Source: Epinephelus fuscoguttatus
Lineage: Eukaryota > Chordata > Actinopteri > Perciformes > Serranidae
Reading direction: 5' to 3'
Length of the DNA: 64,000 bases
Assembly (NCBI RefSeq): GCF_011397635.1
Contig: NC_064761.1
Location: 41,194,143 to 41,258,142, forward strand
Shown: one piece after another, positions 33,461 through 46,000 of the stretch
Layout: the number at the start of each line of letters is the position of its first letter
Numbering within the stretch: the stretch's first letter is position 1
Translations under genes and position numbers: made by a program
Notes under the pieces: model-generated
Told to the model about the DNA's origin: nothing
The model's database searches: none
The model's input: the letters and a program-made list of their open reading frames with translations, nothing else

Positions 33461-34050
33461 GGTGTTTTATGAGCTAGACCACGTCGCGTTCATTGAATAC
33501 TTGTAAATGTAAATATATAATGTGTCGCAGGTTGCTGTCATTCTGTTCTGGTTTGAATGAACCCAGCCCAGTGTTGTTTACTGGGGACGGAGCTAATTAG
33601 CAAGCTAACTGCAGACTCAGGGCTGTGTGTGTTCAGGGTTTAACATTAATGACGGATAAATGTATGTATGCTAACGATAAGGGAGCGGCTGAGCTCACGA
33701 TTTAGACTTGTCATAACTTCCATTACATAAACGCCCTCATCTGTGTTTGTATGTTACATTAACGTTCATGTATGTGACTCATGTCTCTGTACCTAACACA
33801 CAGTCTCTTCATCCTCAATGCTGTGAACGTTTACACGTCACCTGGATCATATTTAGCACATAACACTGTAGATGTTTTTATTGTATTTGTCACATTTTTA
33901 TTGTCCCTACTTGGCATGAACTGGATTCTGATTTCATGCCAGCCTGTCAGCTCACTGTCTGCCATATTACTCAGGCCTGACTCTGAATATCACTTCTCAT
34001 TTTCCATCACAAACAGATTTATTGGGAGGTCTCCTGAGCAAACACAAAGG

Positions 34051-37000
34051 ATGGTAAGAGATTCATCATTTACTTACTTTGCTTTCAAATGCTGGTATAT
34101 CCATTGCTTTGGTACAGTGTTAATATTGCACACGAAGCAATCAAATATTCCTAATAACCTTTTACCAGCAGAGTGAGCTGTACTGTGCTATCCATTTTTG
34201 TTGTTGTGACAGCATGGTCGAGTGAAGATTAAATCTACAGCCCAGCAGGAGGAGGAGAGAAGAAAGGAGCGCGAGAAGAAACTGAAGATATATGTGGCTG
34301 CACGAGATGCCATATTTTCTAAGGTCTTTTAGAAATACACATTTAAAGCATATTAAAACATATATTTTGATAATAACTGTATATATATAATAAGTAGTAC
34401 AATTCATGCATAAAATGCAATACAAAGTGCTGAACGTTAAAGACAAAACATTCCTGAAATAAAAGATAAAGTAAGATTCAGTTCAAACTGCAGGCTGAGA
34501 CAAGATAAAACAAATATCAGTTAAATTAAATTTCAGGAGTAAAGCAATGGTAAAAAGACGCACCTTAAGATGACGCTCAGCAGCCCCAAAGACCTTCAGG
34601 CAAACCGTTCCAGAGGTTAGAACTTAAAGGTAGGGAGAAGGAGTCCCTAGGTTTGAGACGGAGGATCTCAGGGGCCTAGCAGGTACAGGCATCCTGACCA
34701 AGTCAGACAGATAAGATGGGGCAAGGCCATTTAGTGATTCAAACACCGATAAAAGAATTTAAAAATTAATTCTGTGACAGACAGGTAACCAATGTAATGA
34801 TTTAAGATTGGAGTAATGTTGGCTGTCTGTCTGCTGCATTCTGTACAAGCTGTATCTTACCAATGGCTTTGTTAAACACACCAGACATAGGAGTGTTACA
34901 ATAGTTTAGTCGGCTAGAGACAAAAAGCATATATCAACGTATTTATATCTGCATGGGAGAGAGATGGTCGGACTCTGGCAACATTCCTCAAGTGATAAAG
35001 GGACACTTAAGTCACGTGTCTAATGTGATGTTCAAAGTTGAGGGTTTTAAGGGTTTTTACATGTTCAGTGCAAATAATTTTAGGTGGTTAGACAGTTTTG
35101 ATTGCTGCTTTTGACAAGACAAGAATGACATCAAAAACAAGAATCTTGTTATTTTTTCCTTGCCTTAACACATGCAAGACACACATGCAATCAGGCTATT
35201 GATAGTCTGAGTGGGCGGAAGTTCGCTGCATAGATCAGCCTCTCATTGGGCGGAACGAGCCACCCACTGAAGTCCCGCCCTACCACCTCTGGTTGTGTAG
35301 CAGTTTTCAGCATGTCCTTTACTAACTTTTGCGGTGTTTGATCTTGCGGGGATGTAGCCATTTTTCTGCCATGGTTCACATCCTGTAGGTGATATTTTTG
35401 TGGGCGTGTTACACCAAAACCTGTTTCCCCCCGGCAATATTTTTGCAAGCGCACCGTTGCTGTGGCACCGCCCAGAACGATTGTGATTGGATGAAAGAAA
35501 TACAAGCAGCCGGGGCGTTTTTTTTCTCCAATCTTAAAGTGAGAGTCGGCCCAGCCAGACCTTTCTTTTCTTGAGAAAGGTCTGGTGAGCGAGACCAGGT
35601 TATTGACAGACCTCTAGTCATTTGAATTCATGGTGATATATCGCTGCGTATCGTCTGCGTAATTATGTAAATTGGGTAACACTTTACTTGAAGGTATCTA
35701 CATAAGAGTGACATGACACTTTCATAACCATGACATGACACTGTTGTGAACCTGTCATGAACATTATGTACATGTCATAAACGTTTATGACCGCTGTCAT
35801 TAAGTGTCATTCGGTTTTTGTAATGTCAAGTTGACATTGTTTGGGATGTCCTTATTATGACAACTTGACATTAACCAGGATGACATTACCAGAAGATGTC
35901 TTTGTATCAATCAATCATTATGTCAACTTGTCATAAACCCAAAAAGAGGTGCATTTCTTGTTAATGTCAAGTTGTTATGACAAAGACTGGTAATGTCATC
36001 CTGGTTAATGTCAAGTTGTCATAATAAGGACATCCCAAACAAAGTCAACTTGTCATTATAAAAGCCGAATGACACTTAATGACAGCATGACATGTACATA
36101 ATGTTCATGATGGTTCATGACAGTGTCATGTCACTCCTATGCAGACACCTTCAAGTAAAGTGTTACTGTAAATCTTTGTGATTTCTGATATTATTGCCGA
36201 GTGGTAGTTTATACAGAGTGAAGAGAACTGGGCCTGAAACAGAGCCCAGTGGGAAATCCCATTAAAGAAAACTAAAACTGAAAATGAATTGACCCTGTTA
36301 ATAAACTAAGTATTATGGGGTTAGCTGCAGCCCGATAGAGCTTAGCATCTAACCGTGCACTATGTGGCATGTGTCTTCATTACCATGATCAAACATTTTA
36401 GTTTGGTGCATTAAGAGTTGAAAATAGTTCCCAACAAATGCACTAATTTTCCTCCTTTTGTAGGTTATAGAAAATCACTGAGTGCTTGTAAAATTGTAAA
36501 TCGTATACCTTTGATCACTGTTGAAAGGTTTGTGTCTTGGGTAGGAACAAATGGGCTCAGGGCTGAGAGCCACATATTGGATAGGAAAGTTGGAAAGTAT
36601 TTAGAGAAGGACAAAGAAACAAAGAATAACACCAGCCTTATTTGTCAAATGGCAGTTTATATGTGATGGTTAAAGTACAGCATTAAAACCAGATGTCTTG
36701 CTTAGTGCTTATTGGATATTTTAAGTGACTAAGCTGAACCTGTTTATCAGTTTCAGGTTTGTTTTGTCCTTGTGTCAATTTCTCATTTCTGTCTCTGGGT
36801 CTGTGTATCTGCCTCCCTCTCTTGAACCTGCATGGCAGAGGAAGGAGGGGATCTGGGATGACGAGGCTCTCCTGCTGACCCAGCAGCTCCTATCATCCAA
36901 TCCTGACTTTGCAACCCTGTGGAACTACAGAAGAGAGATCCTAATGCACCTGGAGACTGTGAGGTGAGATCATTATCTGTTATCTTGTCACCTGCGTGTT

Positions 37001-40000
37001 GTCAGCGCAGCCCCTTTTTGAAAATCATGAGAGATATGACGGGAAAGTGATGTTTCTGTTTCTCCATGTCTGCTCCAGGGAGGAGGATGAAGTGCAAAAG
37101 ATTTATGAGTCTGAGCTGGCATTTCTGGAGTCTTGCCTGAAAGTGAATCCAAAGTCCTACGGCAGCTGGCACCACCGAGGGTGGGTCTCATTCCGCTTGC
37201 CTCGACCGGACTGGGCCAGAGAGCTGAGCCTGTGCGATCGCTGCCTCAGTCTGGACGACCGCAACTGTGAGTAATGGAGCCGAAAAAGGAAGCAGCAGAA
37301 ATGAAGGAGGCTGTTGAAACTTCAGTACTTTAGAAATCTGGGTCATTTTCTCACAGCACTATTTCCGTCCATGTCTTACGCCACATTCTCCCATCTCAAC
37401 CAGTCCACTGCTGGGATTATCGCCGCATGGTTGTGAAGATGTCTGGTGTTCCTGTGGATCAGGAGTTGGCGTTTACTGATCGTCTTATTGGCTCCAACTT
37501 CTCCAACTACTCCAGCTGGCATTACCGTAGCACCCTGCTGCCGCTGCTCCACCCCGAGTCTCCTGAGCCCCCGTCACCGTGCCGCGAGCCTCCCCAGACC
37601 TCCCCTCCACCATCTCCGCAAACCCACTCCCATCGCGTCTGTGAAGAGCAGCTCCTCAAAGGTAAACTCAGCAAATGAAAGGACAGGTTGTGTGCAGGCA
37701 GCAATACCTGATCAAAGCAGACAGGGGGCAGTCTGAGGCTTCATGATGCCTGTAAATGCTTGTTCTATCTGCTGTGTAATTTAGCATCTAATTAAACCTT
37801 CTTTTTTGTTTTCAGAATATGAACTTGTACAGAATGCTTTCTTCACTGACCCCAATGATCAGAGTGCTTGGTTCTACTATCGTTGGTTGCTAGGCAGAGG
37901 TACGTCCATCTGTAATTCTGTCTGTGTGTACAAATGTGTTTGAAAGCACAAAGCAGTTTTCTTGTGCTTGCAAATATCTGCTGTACTCAGTCATTCATGA
38001 AACACGAGTTGCATAAAGAGTTTTCTGTCTTTTAACAGCGGAACGTGAAGAGATGATCAGCTGTGTGTATGTCAGCCGGAATGAGGAGAGAGTGGCCGTT
38101 GCTTTCTCACGGCCTGTTAATGTGAGTATCTTCAGTTACTTTCATAAAATAAAACTTTCTCATTGAGACATTTTTAAAAAATAGTTACACACATTGCTCT
38201 ATACTGCGTCCACATTTTTTGGATTGCGCAATGGTTGATGCATTTCCTTTGTGCAGTAAATTGAACCTTAGTTTTCCTGGGGGATTGTACCTAGTGACAG
38301 ACAGAGTTGCATAAGCCCTTTTAAACAGGAATTGTGCAAATTTGCAGGAAAGCCCAATCAGTCTTTTTTCAGCATTGGCAGTATAAAAACAAAATCGGGG
38401 AGTGCAGCAAAATGCCGCCTGCCTACTTTTGTTTTTGTTTATTTTTCGGGGCAATGGGGGGCGTGAGCAAGTAACAAAATGTGTAGCTCAGCGTGTGACG
38501 TAAACAGTGACGTGGGAGGGAAGCCGCGGCTGGTCAGTCCTTCAGCGATTCTCACATAAGTCGGCCCGTCCTTCACCGTCCCCGTCATCTGACGGTTAAT
38601 GGCCTCTTTGTTTGCGAGGACAAGGAGGGCGCGCAATTCCTTGTCTCCCCAGTTGCTCGTCTTTACAGTGTCTGTCAGGTTTGTGTTTCCCTCTTGCTAC
38701 TAGCTGCTCGCTAATTCCTGCTATCAGCTGTTTCCTGTTTATCCACCGCCAGTGGCTCGCACGTGCTGCGTCATCAACAGCTCCTCCCACAAGTCATCAA
38801 CAGCCCCTCCCATTGCAGAAGGCCGCCTCGTTTCTGTTAAATATGTCTACCCTACGAGGCGGAAAAATTGGGCACCTCAGATCAACTCGCCAATCCAGCT
38901 CTGTGTGTCTAAAAGCTCGCAGCTTGCCTCCAAAACGGCTCAACATTTGCCGAAAATCTGGCAGTGTGAAAGGGGCTATAGTGAAAGAAAGGCTTGTAGG
39001 GAACCAGTCTAAACACTAATGGTTTTATTATTCTGTAACCATTACATTGTGCTATGAACATTTACCTCATAATGATAAATTAAAGCAATAAAGGTGTTTA
39101 TTCCCACTTTAACCAACATGCAGCTCAAATCCAAAATGCAACCAAAACACATCCAGTATCAACTCTTGTACCAAAAAAATGACATGTCTCCCAACAAGAA
39201 AACGTATTAACTTTCTTACGTGTACTTGGGTTGTATAAGTTGGAAAATGACCAAAATGAGTTCAACAAAACTTAATTTTATCACAGTAACAAGAAAGACA
39301 CCTCTTCACTACAACTACAGAGGCTGGATGCGTAGGAAGCGTAGCGTGAGCAGCACATTAGCAGAGCAGCAGCTTCAGGGCTCTTGGTTTTCACAGGATA
39401 CACTTAGGTGCAGTGTTGAGCGTAGTTCAACCGTGTTTTGGCAGCACCCAGTCTGACAGACTGTCACTGTAGTTAAGGGTTTAAAATGGCAGAAAATAGA
39501 CTTGAAACATAAAAATATGCTCTGACCCTCCTGTGCAGACAAGCTGTTGGAAATGAAATGCAACAATATGTTTCAGAAGGCTTATTTTCCTTAACATCAG
39601 TCTTCTGAGTGATGCAGTACAAAAAAATAACATGTAAACTATGTATTTACTAAACATACATGTAAATTAGGCTTGGGTGGTATCTGTTTTTTCTCTGGGG
39701 TATACAGTGTATGATGGTATTCTTGGAAAAACAACAACTGAACTGCTGATGATAGAAGTCATTGTAGCATGTGTGTCATTGTCTAGCCTGCAAGGCTGTG
39801 CTTGTAACATGTAATTAGCTGACTTAGTCAAGTCTTACTGGGTTTAAATACTTATGGCCCATAGAATAATGAATAGGTGCTCCTCTTGCTGGAGGCACTG
39901 ATGACGCATGTTGCTGCAGCGGATACTGACACATTAGTTGGCTAAATAGAGATAATTAGTCGAATAAAATCATGTGGCTAATAAACTATTTTTGTAGTCG

Positions 40001-43000
40001 GGAGGAGTCGTCTCAAGATAAAGTTAAATGTGGCAGTACTCCCAAACAAGGTCAGAGACATTTTCTTTTTCACTAGTCCTGTAACGCTGTCCCCACCACT
40101 CGCTGTCGTCAGCTTTCTTTGCACGTTCCACCAGTAGAGACTGACCTCTGGTGGCGTGTGCTGTGCAGTACATCGCTGCAATACATTATTTCCGTATCAG
40201 TATGATTCAGTAAAGTCATACCTTCTGGTTTTTCAAACCCCCAGTATACTGTAATATCATGATACCACCCAGGCCTAATGTGAAGTAAGGTTATAGATAC
40301 AGGCAACAGCAGCGCTTACTAAACTAGTGATTATTTCCTTAACAGTTAATCTGCCCATAATCTTGATTATGGTTTTGTCAGTAAAATGTCAGAAATGTGT
40401 CCTCTGTGTGATTTCTCAGAGTCCAACGTGACGCCTTCAAATGGTGTCTTTTATTGAACCAACTGTCCAAAAATCCAAAGCTCAGTCAAATTCTCACATT
40501 TAAGGAGCATGAAAGCAACATTTTGGGCTTTTTTATTTTAAAAAAAGTGACTTAAACAATTTTTCGATGATAAAAACAGTTGTCAATTCATTTTCTGTCC
40601 ATAGACATATCGATTAAAAAGATAGCAGGAGCGCTGCTGGTGTCCCTCAAACCAACGGTGCTCATGGAAGAGAATGCTTCAATAAAAGAGAGAAAGACTT
40701 GTTGCCAAAAAAGGCCTAAATGATCCAGGTCCAGGCACTCAAGATGGTTTAAAAAAATATAAAAGGCCTTTATTTCAGTGGTTTAGAAACATTAAAAATA
40801 CACCAACGTGTATTGACATGCGCCTTCCTCACAGTGTAGTTTTTATTCAGATGTTGCAGAATGAAGCAAATTGTTGTTTCATTTACACTGATTTTGTGTC
40901 ATGTCAAGTTTTTTAAATTGAATATTAATGTGCAAAATGGACTTAAATATGCAGATCTGGTTGTGTTTGAGTGAGAAAATAATTCAAGAAATCTGAAAAA
41001 TTAGGTCATTGAATTTTTTGTTTAAAGTGATGAAAAGTTCTTCACAGTTTAGTCCGTGCTGACTCTTCTGTGCAGACTGTGTGAAGAGTTAAACAAAGTG
41101 AACTCAGTATTTTGTAAGAAACTGTACTGTAGTGTCTGTATGGTACCCTGTGTTTACTCAGCGACCTCTCTTCCTGTCTCCGCCCCTCCAGGCGCAGTCT
41201 GTCGGCCTGCTACTGGTTCTCGACGGTCAGCCCCAGAGAGTGGAGTGGAGGAGCGTCCACCCGCGTTTTAAACACAGCCCTGTCTGGGTATCCTTTTTTC
41301 ACAGACACGATTATCAACTGTCACTGCTGGTTGAACTGGATACCAGTTAAACATTCTGTTGTCGTCATTCTTTACGTGTCACATGCTGAAAAGATGCTGT
41401 GGTATGTGCACGAGAAAGAGAAATGGTTTTATCACAAGACGTTGATAAATCTACTGGAAAGGAATGTCATTGTTACTTTTACCACAGATGTACAGTGAGG
41501 CTTGTGTGGAAGCTTCATGTGGAGGGCAGCCAGCAAAATGTGGTAGTTTAATTCCAAAAATATTTAAAGTTGCTCGACAAATTGATTTAAGGATAATTTC
41601 CATAATGAACATGGACTAGTAGGTGTTTATATTTTGAACTCAAGGTCCATTTATTAGCCTTTTATGGAGCTTTCTGCCATATTCATGTCATATTCATTCA
41701 TAATCCCATGTTAATATTTTCTTCCGTGGTGAGAGCAGATGCAGCTGTGGCCTGACACTTTACATTTGTGGTCACTCACTCAGGGGCTGCACGTATGTTC
41801 GTCACAACCTGATTATTGTGTCTTTAAATTTGTATTTTAATTCTTTTCTCTCTCAAACTAAATTTAAAAATGCTTAATGCTCACCCAGTCATGGATTGTT
41901 TTACTGATCTGTGCAAATCTAAATTAACTACCAAAAGCCAAGTTTTTTAAATTACTGTTTTTGTTATTCCATCAAGGATATGGTATTTGAGTCACGCTGC
42001 CCTGCTCTACCAGTCTGCTGTATTGTCTTGGAAATGAGCCACTGAATTACTATGCACACTCATGCTAAGAGTCTGTAGGGTTTTTTTTAGAGCTGGTTAC
42101 CTTAAAACTTTTACAAAATTAAAAGCAAAGCACAAACTAAACAATGATATCCTGGCAGGGGTCGCGGGGAGGCTGGAGCCTATCCCAGCTGACACTGGGT
42201 GAGAGGCAGGGTTCACCCTGAACAGGTCACCAGACTGTCACAGGGCTGACACATAGAGACAGACAACCATTCACACTCACATTCACACCCGGAAAACCCA
42301 CGCTGACACAGGGAGAACATGCAAACACTGCGTGAAAAGGCTCCCCACACTGGGTTGGAATCAGGAACCCTTCTGCTGTGATGCGACAATGCTAAGCACC
42401 GCACAACCGTACAATGGTTATAATTCATTCAGATTACCAGCATGGTAAACGGCAGAGTTGGAAAAAAGTGCTGCTACCCTACTTCTCAAGTGGTCATAAA
42501 GAAAAAAACAGTAAACTGAGACTCAAAATCCAGAAAACTCAAGCCAATTGAGTGAAAACAAAGATAGACTAATTAATAAAGGCAACTTACATGATTATAA
42601 TGTCTATGACAGACACAACTCATTTCATTCTTCCCCCAAATACCAAAGGCACCAGTACACAAAGCAGACTGTGACCAGTTCAGGGACTCTTCCTTTTGAC
42701 TTGTGTAGTAAATAATCTTCATTTTGTGCTTTATTAAACTTAACACTGTCTCAGATCTGTGATCTTCCTCCTGGAACAATAAGCGACATCACAAATGAAC
42801 ACAACCTGACTGTACACTGGACTGAAAAACACACTCACAGAGACTGTGCTCTCTACACAGGTGACACATATCGTGCATAATCACATGTTCATGTTCTACA
42901 AATGTTCGTTTTCTAAAGCAACATAATGCTGTGAACTTTTGACTCCCACAGGTCGAACTGAGAGTTGGTGCCGGGACTCTGCCACAGATCAGGAACTTTT

Positions 43001-46000
43001 CAGGTATGGTCTTGGCTCACTAGCAGCACACTGTGTAGGTCTTTTAAGGAGTAAGAACTGAGTGTGTTGTTTCTGTGCAGGAGTGAACTCTCAGTAGAGA
43101 AGACCTCAGTGTTACAGTCAGAGCTGCAATCATGCAACCAGCTACAAGAACTGGAGCCGCTCAATAAGTGTAAGTGCTTTTAAATGCATCACATCCACAC
43201 AGCTCCTTGTTCTTTACACAACCAAATCACCCACTTTACATAATTACACAATACTGAAGTTTGCTCCTGCTGATCATGGTGTTTTATTGTAGTCATTAAA
43301 ACTCTGCCTGCCTTTGCAGGGTGCTTACTGACCATTATCCTCCTGATGAGGGCGCTAGACCCACTGGGATATGAAAAGGAGACTCTTGCTCATTTCCAAA
43401 CATTGAAAGTGAGTACCAACCACAGATGGTCTGTGACACTGACTAGGAAACAGATCACTGACTGAAGGTTCTCATTTTCTCCCTCAGGAAGTGGACTCTA
43501 TGCGCTCTGCATATTACAGTGATCTGTGCAGCAAGTTTATGATTGAAAACACCATCCTGAAAATGGAGTACGCTGAAGTGCGCGTCTTCAGCATGTCTGA
43601 CAAGGTTGGTTCGGAATCAGAAAAAAGAACTTCCATTTGCTTGAAATGAAATTACTTTCACTCTTAGCAATAGGGGTTCAAGAAAGGTCCTTCCTGGAGG
43701 GTTGATGTTCTACCCAAAACCATTTGCTTCTGAAAAAACTCTTTTAAAGAAAGGGTTCCTCATGGGTTCTTTGTAAGTTCAAGGGTCTCAACAAGAACCC
43801 TTTTCATTAAAAAAAACTTGTGGAGATAGGGTTCTTTGTAACACTAAGGGTTTGTGGTTTCCAAAAATATATGCACTTTATGAGTGTGTGAGAGTCTGAA
43901 ATAACGATTTCTGAAACGCCAGAGATGTCTTTCAGTCTTTCAATGCTTTGTGCAAAGGGTCACACAATCATAGAGAGGAGCAGGCAGTCTACGGAGTGTA
44001 GCCAAAAGGTATCCTTGCTGGGACTCCTTTATAGACAAGTTAGGGAGGACACTGATAAGAATGCACTACCTCTGACTCTGCGTAGCATAGAGTCCACTGA
44101 TGGTTTCAAGAGAGAACTAAAAACTTATCTTTTTAGACAGGCTTTTTACTGAAGTTGATGTTTTTGGGCCTCTGTGACTTTATCTGTTTTCTGCGCCGTT
44201 GTGTGTTTTCTGTGTTGTCTCTGTCTCTATTTTATTGCTTTTTATTCTTGCTGTAAAGCACTTTGTGATTTTATCTGTGTAAAGTGCTATAGAAATAAAA
44301 TTTACTTACTTACTTACTAAGAAGGTACGAGCACCTGCAAGGACGTTAACCAGCTAGGACCGGTTCTGTGGTCAACAAGTCAACTTAGCCTTGAACAGAA
44401 AAAACAAAAAAACATACAACAACAAATCCTGTATTGTATTTGATTGTGTAAACATTTTTAAATTACATGGGAAACAGTCATGGGAGAGTTCTATCAGTGA
44501 GCAACTTACAAAAGGCATTTGTTCGAGCAAAGTGATGGGTTATACAGTTATACAGTAATTTTCCATTACAGGTTCCATTAAGAACCCCTTTCATCCAAAG
44601 AAAACATTTTTGTGAAGAAAGAATTCTTTAAGTGTTCCTTCTAAGAAGAAGGGTTTCATTAAAATCATGTTTCAGTCAAACAACCCTTTTGTGGAGATAG
44701 GGTTCTTTGAGGGTTCTTTGTAACACTAAGGGTGTCATTAAGAACAGTTCTTCAATGTTTCTTTGTAAGAATAAGGATTCCATTAAGAACCTTTTTCATC
44801 CAAAGAGCCTTTTTTTGTAAATAAAGAGTTCTTCAGTGTTTTTTGGAAAGTCCAAAGGTTCCCTCAAGAAACCTTTTCATTTAAAGATCCATTTCTGTGA
44901 ACAAAGAAGTCTTCAAGAGTTCTTTGTAAGGCTAAGGGTTTCATTAAGTGCGTTTCCATTAACCCTAGACATGCACAAAACCCAAATATCCCAATAAAAA
45001 AATGGTAATGGAAACACCTACATTTCGAAAAAAACTCTCAAATATCGAAAAAAAGTTTTTACACTCTCATGAGGTGGTCTTTCAGACGTGTCAATATTTA
45101 AGTATATCGCAAAAGTGTAATGGAAACACTTTTTTCGCAAATATACATCCCCGGACATGACACTGGGGGTCACATGACCGGTTCAGGGTTCACTTATTCA
45201 AACTTATAAGGACTTTGCCTTTGGAATACCACTCACTCTCTTCATCTTCAGTTGTAGACTACTGCAACAGCAGCAGTGGCAACCGAGATGATTGTTCCAG
45301 CTCGCAAGACATTTGGAATGTCCATCTTACTTCCGCAAACAAAGTGGAGTCTCGCGGGACGAGATTTTACAAGAATTACGGCTCATACGCCAAACACCTT
45401 TTAATGGAAACACCTGCAAGTCGCAATTGTACTTTGTCGCAACTTTAGAAATATTGCATTTATTTTGCGCAAAACCGTAATGGAATTAACTATTAAGAAT
45501 CATTTTCATCCAAAGAACCTTTTTTTTTTATGAAGATAAGGTTCTTCAAAGGTTCTTTGTAAGGCTAGGGGTTCCCTTAAGAACTCTTTCCATCCAAAGA
45601 ACCATTTTTGTGGAAGAAAGAGTTCTTTAAGTATTGTTGCATGCATTTTAAATGGTATTTTTAAATGTAGATGTATCTAGAACCCCATGAGTCAATGATG
45701 ATTTCACCTTCATTTCCTGCCATATAATACCACATGGTCTGCTGAATTTTTCTTTTTGTTTTTGGGTACCTGGTACTTGGCATTTTGTCTTCGGCTCTAA
45801 TTTTGAAACAAGTTTTGGTTCCCAGCCCTACTACACCATTGAAATAGTGAAGGCTGCACAGCTGATTTAATGAGCTCTCTAACCCCTAAAAACTTTGTGA
45901 ACCGTGATTGTTCTGGATTGGGCTGGACCACATCTGCCCCGGCCCTTTAGGAGCCTCATAAAGCCCAACACTGTTGGACGAGGTTCCCTAGGCCCTAGGC

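Larger units (their letters stand above)
34560..36300 (-). pseudogene. LINE reverse transcriptase in rabggta intron
   Basis: On the minus strand, in order from the right: a [15 protein letters not shown]-like block where GVPQGSVLGPxLF is expected (about 36270-36200), an intact YADDTQ catalytic box (about 35663-35646), and [25 protein letters not shown] (about 35000-34925) with stops downstream. This is the RT and C-terminal region of an L2-like LINE. Two later insertions split it: a palindromic MITE at 35674-36166 and another repeat at about 35195-35625. Confidence 0.75.
43680..45640. repeat. interrupted minisatellite, ~80-bp GGTTC...GAACC units
   Basis: Diverged units follow the pattern GGTTCCATTAAGAACC, TTTTCATCCAAAGAACC, GAAGAAAGAGTTCTTTAAG and GTTCTTTGTAAG-AATAAG. 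They cover 43680-43860, 44565-44945 and 45494-45640. A LINE tail (43925-44316) and a MITE (44948-45492) split the array. A looser relative with AGGGTTC/GGAACC words occupies 46060-46350. All lie in the rabggta intron before exon 46432. Confidence 0.75.
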
